From a virus, in the IMG/VR virus record IMGVR_UViG_3300001450_000121, positions 1-34,549 of that record: DNA of 34,549 bases, one strand, 5' to 3'. Position 1 is the first letter of the stretch. Each line of letters opens with the position of its first letter. This document shows positions 16,209 through 24,792 of the stretch, piece by piece. A model generated the notes under the pieces. The model was not told the DNA's origin. It saw only the letters and a list, made by a program, of their open reading frames with translations, and made no database searches. Both the position numbers and the translations under genes were made by a program.

Positions 16209-18758
16209 ATGTATACACATAATCAAGTTTTAGAATCATCTACAGAATACTTTAAAGGCGACGAGCTTGCTGCAAGTGTCTTTGCAGGAAAATATGCGCT
16301 TCAAGATGCAGAAGGAAATTTTTTAGAAAAAAACCCTGATGATATGCACAAAAGACTAGCATTAGAGTTTTCAAGGATAGAATCAAAACATCCTAATCCT
16401 ATGAGTTATGACGAGATCTATATCTTACTTAAAGAATTTAAGTATGTTGTGCCTCAAGGTTCACCTATGAGCGGGATAGGTAACGATCATCAAATACAAT
16501 CTATTTCCAACTGTTTTGTTATTGCTTCGCCTGAAGATAGCTACGGTGGTATTTTAAAGACTGATCAAGAACAAGTTCAAATTATGAAACGCCGCGGAGG
16601 AGTAGGTTTTGATGTGTCAAACATTAGACCAAAAGACATGCCTACTTCAAATGCAGCAAAAACAACGTCTGGTCTAGAGGTATTTTTAGATAGATTTTCC
16701 AATTCTTGCCGTGAAGTCGCGCAAGGAGGAAGAAGAGGTGCACTGATGATAACACTATCAGTACACCATCCACAAATAAGAGACTTTATTAGAATTAAGA
16801 GAGATCTGTCGCGTGTGACAGGAGCCAACATTTCAATAAGACTTACTGAGGAATTTATGTGCGCGGTCCGAGGGGGTGATCCAATAAACCTGCGTTTCCC
16901 AGTTGACACCAAAGAGCAGCCTATTGTAGAAGAATGGGTGAGTGCTAAAGAACTTTGGCATGAAATAGTTGAATCTGCTCACGCGGCAGCCGAGCCTGGC
17001 CTTCTGTTTTGGGATACAGCAAAGCGTATGACGCCGTCTGACATCTACAAAGCAGAAGGCTTTGGCTCGACCTCTACTAATCCTTGCGGAGAGATTATTC
17101 TTTCTCCCTATGACAGCTGCAGATTGATGCTTATCAACCTTACTTCTTTTGTTAAAAACGCCTGGATTGATAATGCTGAGTTTGACTTTGCACATTTTGG
17201 AGAAGTTTCACAAAAAGCACAGCGGCTCATGGACGACATGATCGATCTAGAAATAGAAAAAATTGATAAGATTCTTGCAAAGATTAAAGCAGACCCAGAA
17301 GCACTAGAAGTAAAACAACCAGAAATTAATCTCTGGAACAAGGTTAAAGAGCAAGCTGTAAATGGTCGCAGAACTGGTTTAGGTATTACAGGCATCGGCG
17401 ACGCACTGGCAATGCTGAGTATTAAATACGGTAGCAAGGCCAGTATTAGAATGACTGAATTAATATATCAAGCGCTCGCTGTTAATTCATATGTTTCTTC
17501 AATGGTTATGGCAAAAGAAAGAGGTGCGTTTGTAGTTCATGACCCAAGTAGAGAAGAAGATCATCCTTTCTTAGCTAGAATTTTTGATGCGATTGATGAG
17601 TCAGGAATTCTACCTTCAGCCGGACCTATGGGAGAACATTGGCCTGCAAGATACTGGAATGCTCATTTTGGACGTAGAAATATTGCCAACACTACAACAG
17701 CACCTGCAGGCTCTGTTTCTGTTCTCACTCAGACAACAAGCGGGATTGAACCAGCATTTATGCTTCACTACACTCGCCGAAAGAAGATTAACCCAAATGA
17801 TGCAGATGCCAGTGTAGACTTTGTTGATGACTTAGGGGACAAGTGGTCAGAGTTTCCAGTCTATCATCATGGTTTTAAGTCGTGGATGGAAACGCTAAGC
17901 GAAGAAGATTTAAAGATGTACCCAGTAGAAGATTTAGTAGGATCGAGCCCGTATGCAGGCGCAACTGCCAACGAGATTGACTGGGTTGCTAAAGTAGATC
18001 TACAAGCTGCTGCTCAAAAGTGGGTATGCCACGCAATTTCAAACACTACAAACCTTCCTGCTGACATTGATGTAGAAACTGTCAAGCAAGTTTATATGCG
18101 TGGCTGGGAAAGCGGTTGTAAGGGGATCACTGTCTATCGAGACGGAAGTAGATCTGGAGTACTAGTAAGCAAAACAGAAAAAACCAACGATGACAGGTCA
18201 GCAATGAAATTTGTTGACAATACAGCACCAAAACGTCCTGAGGTTCTTCCTTGCGAAATACATCATGCAACTATCAAAGGTGAAAAATGGACCATCTTAC
18301 TTGGTCTTCTAGCGGGCCGCCCATATGAAATCATCGGTGGGCTTAGTAAATATGTAGAAATACCGAAAAAGCACCGCTATGGAGAAATTAGAAGAAGACA
18401 AAGAAAAACAGTTCTTTCAAAGTATGATTTGCATTGTGGCGTCGATGAAGATGAGTTTGTTATAAAAGATGTTGTTTCTGTCTTTGACAATCCAAATCAT
18501 GCCGGGTATACTAGAACTATATCACTAGCACTTCGTCATGGCGCACCAATTCAATACATTGTAGAGCAGTTACAAAAAGATAGAGAAGCTGACTTGTTTA
18601 GCTTTAGTAAGGTAATAGCAAGATGCCTTAAAAACTACATTCCCGACGGATCAGTCGGTGGAGATAAAACTTGCGAACATTGTGGAGCTGAAGGAAGCTT
18701 AGTCTATCAAGAAGGATGTGTAACATGCAAATCTTGTGGAATGAGCAAGTGTTCTTAA
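16209..18758 (+). CDS. nrdJ: Adenosylcobalamin-dependent (class II) ribonucleotide reductase
   Basis: An 849-aa protein with class II RNR motifs: N-terminal MYTHNQVLESS; SISNCFVI with Cys102 (first redox cysteine); NPCGE at 291-295 (active-site Asn-Cys-Glu, radical cysteine Cys293) followed by SPYDSCRLMLINL (second redox cysteine); TGLGITGIGDALAML; and phosphate-binding TAPAGSVSVL. The C-terminal tail has several thiols (CEHCGAEG, then CVTCKSCGMSKC), used in this family for re-reduction and possibly zinc. It converts ribonucleotides to deoxyribonucleotides with a B12-generated radical and needs no NrdB or oxygen. I prefer ATG 16209 (AAGAGAA upstream; family-like N-terminus) over 16170, which overlaps the helicase and lacks an SD. 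A B12 supply from the host is implied. Confidence 0.88.
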   Translation: MYTHNQVLESSTEYFKGDELAASVFAGKYALQDAEGNFLEKNPDDMHKRLALEFSRIESKHPNPMSYDEIYILLKEFKYVVPQGSPMSGIGNDHQIQSISNCFVIASPEDSYGGILKTDQEQVQIMKRRGGVGFDVSNIRPKDMPTSNAAKTTSGLEVFLDRFSNSCREVAQGGRRGALMITLSVHHPQIRDFIRIKRDLSRVTGANISIRLTEEFMCAVRGGDPINLRFPVDTKEQPIVEEWVSAKELWHEIVESAHAAAEPGLLFWDTAKRMTPSDIYKAEGFGSTSTNPCGEIILSPYDSCRLMLINLTSFVKNAWIDNAEFDFAHFGEVSQKAQRLMDDMIDLEIEKIDKILAKIKADPEALEVKQPEINLWNKVKEQAVNGRRTGLGITGIGDALAMLSIKYGSKASIRMTELIYQALAVNSYVSSMVMAKERGAFVVHDPSREEDHPFLARIFDAIDESGILPSAGPMGEHWPARYWNAHFGRRNIANTTTAPAGSVSVLTQTTSGIEPAFMLHYTRRKKINPNDADASVDFVDDLGDKWSEFPVYHHGFKSWMETLSEEDLKMYPVEDLVGSSPYAGATANEIDWVAKVDLQAAAQKWVCHAISNTTNLPADIDVETVKQVYMRGWESGCKGITVYRDGSRSGVLVSKTEKTNDDRSAMKFVDNTAPKRPEVLPCEIHHATIKGEKWTILLGLLAGRPYEIIGGLSKYVEIPKKHRYGEIRRRQRKTVLSKYDLHCGVDEDEFVIKDVVSVFDNPNHAGYTRTISLALRHGAPIQYIVEQLQKDREADLFSFSKVIARCLKNYIPDGSVGGDKTCEHCGAEGSLVYQEGCVTCKSCGMSKCS

Positions 18759-18776
18759 ATAAAAGGAGAAAAGAAC

Positions 18777-19379
18777 ATGTTATGGAAATTTGAAGCGTCA
18801 AATCTACTAAAAGAGTTTGAACTATCTAACAATCCAATTATTGTTACAGTAAATAAGTTTGATGAGCAGTCAGCAGAAGACTTTAGAAACAAGTTTTCAA
18901 TGGCTCAGAATACAGGTCAAAAAGTAATTCCTGTTGTTATAGACTCATACGGAGGTCAAGTTTATTCTCTTATGTCTATGCTTGCAACAATAAGGGCATC
19001 ACCGCTTCCTGTTGCAACAATTACTGAGGGTAAGGCAATGTCATGTGGTGCTGTTTTATTAACTTGCGGTGAGGCGGGAATGAGATACATGGATCCAGAC
19101 GCAACTGTAATGATTCATGATGTAGCATCAGGACAGCATGGTAAAAATGAAGAAGTAAAAGCATCAGCAGCTGAAACAGACAGATTAAATAAAAAGATTT
19201 TTAAAATTATGGCTCAAAACTGCGGAAAGCCAGAAGACTACTTCTTAAAAGAAATTCACAAAAGAGGGCACGCTGACTGGTTTTTAGAGGCAGATGAATG
19301 CAAAAGCATTGGAATAATTAATCATACTCGAATTCCAAAGATTAATGTTAAAATTGATGTAAGTATTGATTTTGACTAG
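18777..19379 (+). CDS. ClpP-like serine protease
   Basis: A 200-aa protein of the ClpP/crotonase fold with a complete catalytic triad: Ser89 in EGKAMSCGAVLL, His114 in PDATVMIHDVASG, and Asp167 in GHADWFLEADECKSIGII. The Ser-His spacing of 25 equals that of bacterial ClpP. The oxyanion strand is VVIDSYGGQVYS. It is co-directional with nrdJ, 18 bases after it, with a strong AAAGGAGAAAA site, and ends at a terminator. Phage ClpP-like proteases often process prohead proteins, but no capsid genes are in view, so it may instead act in host takeover or protein turnover. No AAA+ partner is visible in this window. Confidence 0.85.
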   Translation: MLWKFEASNLLKEFELSNNPIIVTVNKFDEQSAEDFRNKFSMAQNTGQKVIPVVIDSYGGQVYSLMSMLATIRASPLPVATITEGKAMSCGAVLLTCGEAGMRYMDPDATVMIHDVASGQHGKNEEVKASAAETDRLNKKIFKIMAQNCGKPEDYFLKEIHKRGHADWFLEADECKSIGIINHTRIPKINVKIDVSIDFD

Positions 19380-19399
19380 GCAGTATTTATAATTTTTAC

Positions 19400-19433
19400 A
19401 AAAGACACCTTTTAAATAAAGGTGTCTTTTTTT
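19400..19433 (+). terminator. Rho-independent terminator after the ClpP-like gene
   Basis: A 13-bp stem with arms AAAAGACACCTTT (19400-19412) and AAAGGTGTCTTTT (19418-19430), a 5-base loop, and further Ts. It closes the operon starting at uvsX. Confidence 0.9.
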
Positions 19434-19464
19434 AATTTTCGAGATATTTATCTTAGGAGAAGAA

Positions 19465-19920
19465 ATGTTAAAAGAAATAGCTTTGTCAACAATCGGATCT
19501 TTTAAAGCTGTTGAAATGTGGATGCATGCGGCACATCATCTGACAAAAGGGCCCGCGTTTGTTGCAAACCACGAACTTTTGTATGGTAGAATCTACGAGA
19601 CAATAAGTAAGGATTTTGATACAATTGTAGAAAAAATGATATATCAGTTAAACGATGAAGAATGCGGTTGTCCGCTATTAGTTTCGTCAATAGCAGCACA
19701 AACATTGCAAAATTATGAATCACCTGCAAATTTACCTGATTCTCAAATTTCAATGTATTCGCTTGTTTTAATTGTAGACCACATTAAAGCACTCGAGGCT
19801 TTAAAATTAACACTAGAAAAAGAAGGAGCTTTATCACTAGGCATGGACGATTTTCTTGCTGCAGCTTGCAATCAGTATGAATCTTTTGCCTACATGATTA
19901 ACCAGAAATTAAAATATTGA
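19465..19920 (+). CDS. Dps/ferritin-like protein
   Basis: A 151-aa, probably four-helix protein. Residues 21-58 follow the Dps signature: HAAHHLTKGPAFVANHELLY, then IYETISKDFDTIVEK, matching the Dps pattern H-x-x-V-x-G-x-x-F-x-x-x-H-E-x-x ... D-x-x-x-E. His24 and His36 have the 12-residue spacing of Dps ferroxidase ligands, and Asp52-Glu56 the DxxxE spacing, though one residue is inserted between His36 and Asp52 and the usual Asp four residues after the second His is Tyr40. Dps proteins oxidise iron and shield DNA; whether this copy does so is unknown. SD TTAGGAGAAG precedes the ATG. It lies between a terminator and the fibre genes. Confidence 0.7.
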   Translation: MLKEIALSTIGSFKAVEMWMHAAHHLTKGPAFVANHELLYGRIYETISKDFDTIVEKMIYQLNDEECGCPLLVSSIAAQTLQNYESPANLPDSQISMYSLVLIVDHIKALEALKLTLEKEGALSLGMDDFLAAACNQYESFAYMINQKLKY

Positions 19921-19974
19921 TTTTTAAGAAGGATTCAATGTCCTAGTAAAATTTAAAGTTAAGTTGAGTTATAA

Positions 19975-20997
19975 ATGGCAGCAATTAGAATTACAGAATC
20001 TTCGGGTTCGGTTGGAGTAATTCAATCATCAAATTTGTTTGGAGGCTTTGAGCCCACTAATATACTGTTTAACACAGCGTCTGGTGGGCTTCAAACAGGC
20101 CTGTCTTTAGGGACTGATACTGCACTATTTATAAGCGGCGCGATTGGTTCAAAAAATTCTTTAAATGTAGGCGTTTCTGTATTCGGTGGCGACTTAGTAG
20201 TATCAGGGACACTGTATGCAGAAAGGCAAGTAATAGAAGTAGATGAAGTTGCTTCAGGACACTTACTTGTTTCTGGAAATCTAGAAGTACAAGATTCTAT
20301 ATCAGCAAATAGTGCTAAGATCATGTTCTTGTCTGGTGGCGCGGCGTCCTCAACAGATGAAGGTAGCTATCCTGATGTTAACTTTTTTGTATCTGGTTCA
20401 AAAAACTCACAAGGTTCTGCTGTAAGAGGTACTGCACTTTTTGGTGGTGACGTAGTAATATCAGGAACACTTCATGGTGGTTCTCCTCTGAAAATTGGTG
20501 GTGGCATGCAAGTTGTAGGAAACACTATATTTGACGGCCCGATGACGTTTAATTCAACTTCTTTGTTCTGTTCAGGTTTTGAAGTAGAAGCAGGACTCAC
20601 AACTTTTCAAGATGCATCGACTTTTTCTAGTGGGCTATCTGGATCTTTGACTAAGCTACCAAATGGCACAAGCTTTATAAAGCAAGCAGGCTCTATTGCT
20701 GTCGTTACACAATCTAACGGTTCCTTAGAAATTAGTTCTCCAAACTTTATATTTAATGAGTATTTAGGCACAGGCAGCAATCTAAATACTTTTTTCACTC
20801 TTTTGAAAACGCCTACTGAATCTAAGAATATTTCAATATATTTAAATGGACTACTTCAAATGCCTGCAACTGCCGCCACCGGCGCACCGTATCAAGACTA
20901 TAGTATTACAGGATCAAATATATTTTTTACAACATCTTCAATTCCTGGGCAAGGAAGTATTATTATGGCAAATTACACAACTAATGAGTCCAACTAG
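19975..20997 (+). CDS. Tail-fibre-like structural protein with internal repeat
   Basis: A 340-aa protein, almost entirely Gly/Ser/Val beta-repeat sequence. Residues 51-80 (LFISG...SKNS...VFGGDLVVSGTL) are repeated at 137-166 (FFVSGSKNS...ALFGGDVVISGTL), as in beta-helical or beta-prism fibres. The last ~75 residues (ISIYLNGLLQMPATAATGAP, then YQDYSITGSNIFF) form a compact domain resembling the C-terminus of the 818-aa fibre protein downstream. It is therefore likely a fibre or appendage subunit. The SD is weak (GAG). The small DUF5659-type gene follows with overlap. Confidence 0.75.
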   Translation: MAAIRITESSGSVGVIQSSNLFGGFEPTNILFNTASGGLQTGLSLGTDTALFISGAIGSKNSLNVGVSVFGGDLVVSGTLYAERQVIEVDEVASGHLLVSGNLEVQDSISANSAKIMFLSGGAASSTDEGSYPDVNFFVSGSKNSQGSAVRGTALFGGDVVISGTLHGGSPLKIGGGMQVVGNTIFDGPMTFNSTSLFCSGFEVEAGLTTFQDASTFSSGLSGSLTKLPNGTSFIKQAGSIAVVTQSNGSLEISSPNFIFNEYLGTGSNLNTFFTLLKTPTESKNISIYLNGLLQMPATAATGAPYQDYSITGSNIFFTTSSIPGQGSIIMANYTTNESN

Positions 20998-21241
20998 CAT
21001 GAAACGCAATAATTATAATGTGAACTATTTTCAAACATCAGACTTAGCAATTGCTGCGTATTTAATGATGCGAGGTCTTAAGTTATCTGACGCTTCTGTT
21101 CAAAAAGGAGGTAGATTTATGTTTAAGTTTGAAGATCCATCTGGTCAGGCATTTCAAATGTCTATTGAATATGTTAATAGTGAAGCTGCAAAGTTTGATG
21201 CACACATAAAAAATCTAAAAAATATTATTTATAAGAGTTAA
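20984..21241 (+). CDS. DUF5659-type small protein
   Basis: An 85-aa protein (80 aa if it starts at 20999) that overlaps the fibre gene by 14 bases in another frame. The pattern NVNYFQTSDLAIAAYLMMRG, then a beta strand FMFKFEDPSGQ and a final helix NLKNIIYKS matches the DUF5659 family as I know it: an F-x-T-S-D-L-A-x-A-A-x-L start and an NLK end. No biochemical role is established for that family. The upstream extension of the frame to 20846 is shadow sequence inside the fibre gene. Being encoded between two fibre genes, it may assist fibre assembly, but this is a guess. Confidence 0.65.
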   Translation: MSPTSMKRNNYNVNYFQTSDLAIAAYLMMRGLKLSDASVQKGGRFMFKFEDPSGQAFQMSIEYVNSEAAKFDAHIKNLKNIIYKS

Positions 21242-21344
21242 TACAATTCTATCTCGATATTTATAACCGTTAAAGTTCAAGTCATAGTAAAAGTCCACTA
21301 GTTAATGTCACAAAAGCTATAAAAAATTAACTTAGGAGTAAATA

Positions 21345-23801
21345 ATGGCTAATTTCAAAACAAGATTAAGACTTAACCAGGTAACTGGTTCTTTCGGTGA
21401 TTTCGAAGGCGGAATCATTGATTCAAGAGCAGAAGGCTCTTCAACACTTGCCTCTGTTGGAATTCTTTCCGGTTCTATGGTAGGTGTCCTTTCAGAAATG
21501 GCATCAGCAGTTAAAAGAATTCACGGCGCTGGTTCTTTTGCAGCAGCCTCAGCTGGAACTTTTCATCATGACCTTGTCCCTAATGCAGACGATAGTCTTG
21601 ACTTAGGCTCAGCATCTGCTGCTTGGCAAGATCTGCACCTTGAAGGCGACGTCCTAATGACTGACGCTGGTAAGGTTTCTACCGCAGCAGGCGATCTTAC
21701 AGTAGAATCGGTTGCAGGTTCACTAGTCTTAGAAGCCGGTGAAGCAGCTGCAGACTCTATTGTACTTCGTGCTGTTCACGCAAGCGGTGGCGTCGATCTT
21801 AAGGTCGCTTCCAACGTTGTACTTAGTGTAGATGCAGACTCAGTTGATATTGCTCAAGCTACGGTTATTGCTCACGCAGCTGGCCTTTCACTTGGTGCAG
21901 GTGGAAACGAGTTTAGCATCACAGAATCAAGCGATGATGTCACACTTGCATCCTTAGTTTCAGACAAAGACATGATCTTCAAGGTAAACGACGGCGGCTC
22001 AGCCACTGAAGTTATGAGACTTGATGGTGATGTTGCTGCACTTAAGATGGCCTCTGGTAAGCAGGTTCAGCTTGGTGGTGCTGGTGCAAACCTTAGCGGC
22101 GACGGCTCAGATATTTCAGCAATTGCTGCTAATAACTTTGTCATTGATACTCAAGGTACAGATGCAGGTGATGGTGTTTCAATAACACTAGGCTCAGATA
22201 CAGCTGATACTAAACTTCAGGTCAAGAACAACTCAGGAGTTCTAAAATTCCAAGCTGACGCTACTGGTGATGGATCTTTTGCTCAAGACTTAGGTGTTGG
22301 TAGAGATCTTACTGTTACAAGAAACGTTGTTATTAACGGTGACTTAGATGTCAACGGTGCAACAACAACAATTGATACAGCAAACATGGCAATTGAAGAT
22401 TCAATTATCGGCATTGGTACATCAGGTTCCGTCGGTTATGCTCCTGCTGCTATGGCACGTGGTATCATCTTTGGAGCAGGTGCACTTTCAGCAGAACAGG
22501 CAGCACTCTACCACGGTGGTTCTGGCGATGACAGATTCCATCTTGGTGTTAGTGCAACAAGCCCACTTTCATCTTCGTTTGCAGCACCTTCATCTTACTC
22601 CAAGCTACGTCTTGGAAGAATTGAAATTGAAAACGCAAACAATAGAATCTTTCTAGATACAGATCTTAAGCTTGCTTCAGCAGCTGACATTGTTCTTTCA
22701 CCTGTAGGTGGAGAAGTTAAGGCAGACGGTAACGTAATTCCTTCTTCTGACAGTGCCAAAGATCTTGGAGCTGACGGTGTTGCTTGGCGTAAGCTTTATG
22801 CAGACGACATTGACCTTAATGGCGTTGGTCGTATTGATCTTGATGCAGATGCTGATACTTCAATTCGCTCACCTTCAGATGATACAATAGCATTTGAAGC
22901 TGGCGGCGCCGACATATTATTTGTTTCAAACTCAGGCGCAAAGCTTGTTGATGACAAAGGTCTTGTCTTCGGTACCAATGATGATGCTTCATTCAAGTAT
23001 GATGAAGCAGGTTCTGACACTCTTCTATACGCCGGCGCAAGCTTAAGAATCAGCGATGATACTAAGCTTGAGTTTGGCGCAGCAGGTGATGCTTCAATTG
23101 AGTACGACGAAAACGGTACTGATCAGCTAAGATTTGCTCTACCTGCTGCAGGTATGGTTCTTGGCGGAACAACTCCAAAACTTGTTATCGGTGATGCAGG
23201 TGCTGAAGATACGCTTCTCGTCTTTGATGGTAATGCTCAAGACTACCGTATTGGTCTTGATGACGGCACTGATAAGCTTGAATTTGGTCTCGGTGCTGCA
23301 CATGGTTCAACCACAGCATTTACTATCGATGCAAGCCAAGTAACAGACTTCACAGCAGGTAAGCTTTCTTACGGCGGCGTGGGTATTACTGCAACAGGTA
23401 CTGAGCTCAACATCATGGACGGCGACACTTCAGCTACTTCAACTACCTTAGTTGATGCTGACAGAGTTGTTGTTAACGATGCAGGCACAATGAAGCAGGT
23501 TTCTATGCTTGATATGATTACTTACATGCAGTCATTCTTGGTGCAGAAAGCTGAAATTGATATCACGGCGACACTTGCTTCAAACACTGACTTAAATACC
23601 GGTCTCGGTGCAGATTATACAGATGGTAACTCAAAACAAAGAGAGGTATACGTCAACGGCCAGCTAATGTCCGAAGGCGCAAACGCCGGTGCAAACAAAG
23701 ACTTCTACCCAGGTTCATCAGCCGGTAGAATTAAGTTTGAGTTTGCTCTCGAAGCTGGTGATACCATCCAGGTTGTTCTTAGAAGAGGCGACGTATCATA
23801 G
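21345..23801 (+). CDS. Long tail fibre protein (818 aa)
   Basis: An 818-aa protein with a short N-terminal segment (TRLRLNQVTGSFGDFEGGII) and then many short beta repeats. Two DLG-A-x-x-A-W-x-x-L modules are clear: LDLGSASAAWQDLHLEGDVL near residue 82 and DLGADGVAWRKLYADDIDL near 471. Other repeats carry FGAAGDASIEYDENG-type and LVFGTNDDASFKYDE-type sequence. The C-terminal domain (EVYVNGQLMSEGANAG, ending VVLRRGDVS) resembles that of the 340-aa fibre protein upstream. Such proteins form trimeric adsorption fibres. SD TTAGGAG. Codon choice differs from neighbours (many GCA/CTT/GGT, more GC), as in highly expressed structural genes. A strong terminator follows. Confidence 0.8.
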   Translation: MANFKTRLRLNQVTGSFGDFEGGIIDSRAEGSSTLASVGILSGSMVGVLSEMASAVKRIHGAGSFAAASAGTFHHDLVPNADDSLDLGSASAAWQDLHLEGDVLMTDAGKVSTAAGDLTVESVAGSLVLEAGEAAADSIVLRAVHASGGVDLKVASNVVLSVDADSVDIAQATVIAHAAGLSLGAGGNEFSITESSDDVTLASLVSDKDMIFKVNDGGSATEVMRLDGDVAALKMASGKQVQLGGAGANLSGDGSDISAIAANNFVIDTQGTDAGDGVSITLGSDTADTKLQVKNNSGVLKFQADATGDGSFAQDLGVGRDLTVTRNVVINGDLDVNGATTTIDTANMAIEDSIIGIGTSGSVGYAPAAMARGIIFGAGALSAEQAALYHGGSGDDRFHLGVSATSPLSSSFAAPSSYSKLRLGRIEIENANNRIFLDTDLKLASAADIVLSPVGGEVKADGNVIPSSDSAKDLGADGVAWRKLYADDIDLNGVGRIDLDADADTSIRSPSDDTIAFEAGGADILFVSNSGAKLVDDKGLVFGTNDDASFKYDEAGSDTLLYAGASLRISDDTKLEFGAAGDASIEYDENGTDQLRFALPAAGMVLGGTTPKLVIGDAGAEDTLLVFDGNAQDYRIGLDDGTDKLEFGLGAAHGSTTAFTIDASQVTDFTAGKLSYGGVGITATGTELNIMDGDTSATSTTLVDADRVVVNDAGTMKQVSMLDMITYMQSFLVQKAEIDITATLASNTDLNTGLGADYTDGNSKQREVYVNGQLMSEGANAGANKDFYPGSSAGRIKFEFALEAGDTIQVVLRRGDVS

Positions 23802-23842
23802 CTATAGGGTGAAAGCTTAAACTTAGTTTAGCTAAAATTCTG

Positions 23843-23875
23843 CGGGGGACCACTTTGTGGTCCCCCGTTTTGTTT
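23843..23875 (+). terminator. Strong rho-independent terminator after the tail fibre gene
   Basis: An 11-bp GC-rich stem CGGGGGACCAC / GTGGTCCCCCG (23843-23853 with 23857-23867), a TTT loop, then TTTTGTTT. The inner CACTTTGTG is the same as in the ssb terminator. Confidence 0.95.
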
Positions 23876-23899
23876 CATAAACATAATCTTAGTTTTGTG

Positions 23900-23905
23900 T
23901 ATAAT
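23900..23905 (+). promoter_or_regulatory. Promoter -10 box opening the small structural operon
   Basis: TATAAT in the context TGTGTATAATTAAT, which is repeated exactly at 29808-29821. No convincing -35 lies 16-18 bases upstream. It lies 25 bases after the fibre terminator and before SD GTGAGG. Confidence 0.45.
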
Positions 23906-23929
23906 TAATAGAAATAAGTGAGGTTTAAA

Positions 23930-24370
23930 ATGAAAGACTTAGAGTATCTAGAACGACTTTTGCAAGACTTAAACAATAAATTATCAGAACAAAGAAAATC
24001 AATGCCAGAAGAAGATGTTTTAGTAAATACAATCTATTCAAACGCAAGAGAAGTTCTTTTATCACAAGTCTTAGAACATAAAAAGACAAACCCAGGTCTT
24101 TCAAGTTACCTTGAAGCTTTGACAAAAAAAATATTAGATACTATATCATTGTCAAGTAAGTCATACAAGACAGAAAAAATAAAAGTAAGCGGAAAATTTG
24201 AAATTTTAAAAAGTCTTATTAGCCAAACAGAAGATTCAATAATTCTAGAATTAAAAAATATGGATTTAAATATTGAAGAATCAAAAGAAAGAAAAGAAAA
24301 AGACATTAGAAAGATTGGCAAAAGACCAAAAACCATAAAAGAGAAAAAGAAAAATAGGAAACTAAGTTGA
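23930..24370 (+). CDS. Coiled-coil protein with a Lys-rich tail, unknown function
   Basis: A 146-aa, mainly helical protein: residues 1-35 and 85-125 show leucine-heptad, charged helices, and the C-terminus is very basic (RKIGKRPKTIKEKKKNRKLS), suggesting nucleic-acid or charged-surface contact. ATG 23930 is chosen because GTGAGG (23918-23923) makes a good SD for it; the GTG at 23918 would be part of that SD. It begins an operon of overlapping genes running to 26573 and overlaps the next start by 4 bases. Family not recognised. Confidence 0.6.
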   Translation: MKDLEYLERLLQDLNNKLSEQRKSMPEEDVLVNTIYSNAREVLLSQVLEHKKTNPGLSSYLEALTKKILDTISLSSKSYKTEKIKVSGKFEILKSLISQTEDSIILELKNMDLNIEESKERKEKDIRKIGKRPKTIKEKKKNRKLS

Positions 24371-24792
24371 AAATACTTCAAACAACAAATCTAGGAAGAT
24401 CTGTAGGTGGAATTAGTGGCAGCATAAGATATGCACTTTATGACACACTTGGAAGTGAAGTATCTGCTTCTGCAAATACAGGAATATATGAACTAGGTTC
24501 AACAACAGGTATCTATGGAGTTGAACTCAATCTTTCACCTCAATTTAGTGGATCAATTGTTTGGTCAGTGACATCAGCACCGACTGTTTTTGCGACAGAA
24601 GAAGTGAAAATTGATCAAAAAATGGCAAGATATATCCATACAGGTCGTTGGACGGTTGACTCAAGCAAGAAACAGATGGTGTTTTTTCAAGATGACAATG
24701 AAACAGTTATTGCAAGGTACAATTTATTTAATTCATCAGGTTCACCTTCAGTCACAGAAGTTTTTGACAGGGTTTATAGCGGTTCTTCATAA
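24367..24792 (+). CDS. Small virion structural protein candidate, TTG start
   Basis: A 141-aa protein beginning at a TTG that overlaps the upstream TGA (TTGA). It is beta-rich: SVGGISGSIRYALYDTLGSE, then IYGVELNLSPQFSGSIVWSV, and a C-terminal segment HTGRWTVDSSKKQMVFFQDD followed by TVIARYNLFNSSG. That last pattern (G-R-W-x-x-D-x-x-K-x-Q-M, then N-x-x-x-x-G-x-P) looks like small phage virion proteins of the neck or tail surface. The exact role is unknown. It has no membrane segment or catalytic signature. Confidence 0.6.
   Translation: MKILQTTNLGRSVGGISGSIRYALYDTLGSEVSASANTGIYELGSTTGIYGVELNLSPQFSGSIVWSVTSAPTVFATEEVKIDQKMARYIHTGRWTVDSSKKQMVFFQDDNETVIARYNLFNSSGSPSVTEVFDRVYSGSS

Noticed and set aside
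17584-17817. Plus-strand open frame inside nrdJ
   Set aside because: The nrdJ frame has clear catalytic motifs across this stretch; the alternative frame has none.
19384-19391. TATTTATA, reverse complement of the T4 late promoter TATAAATA; also at 21258-21265
   Set aside because: It would direct minus-strand transcription where no minus-strand gene exists, and such 8-mers are common by chance in AT-rich DNA.
22348-22656. Plus-strand open frames inside the tail fibre gene (also 23134-23343)
   Set aside because: Gln/Leu-rich shadows produced by repetitive fibre codons in another frame.
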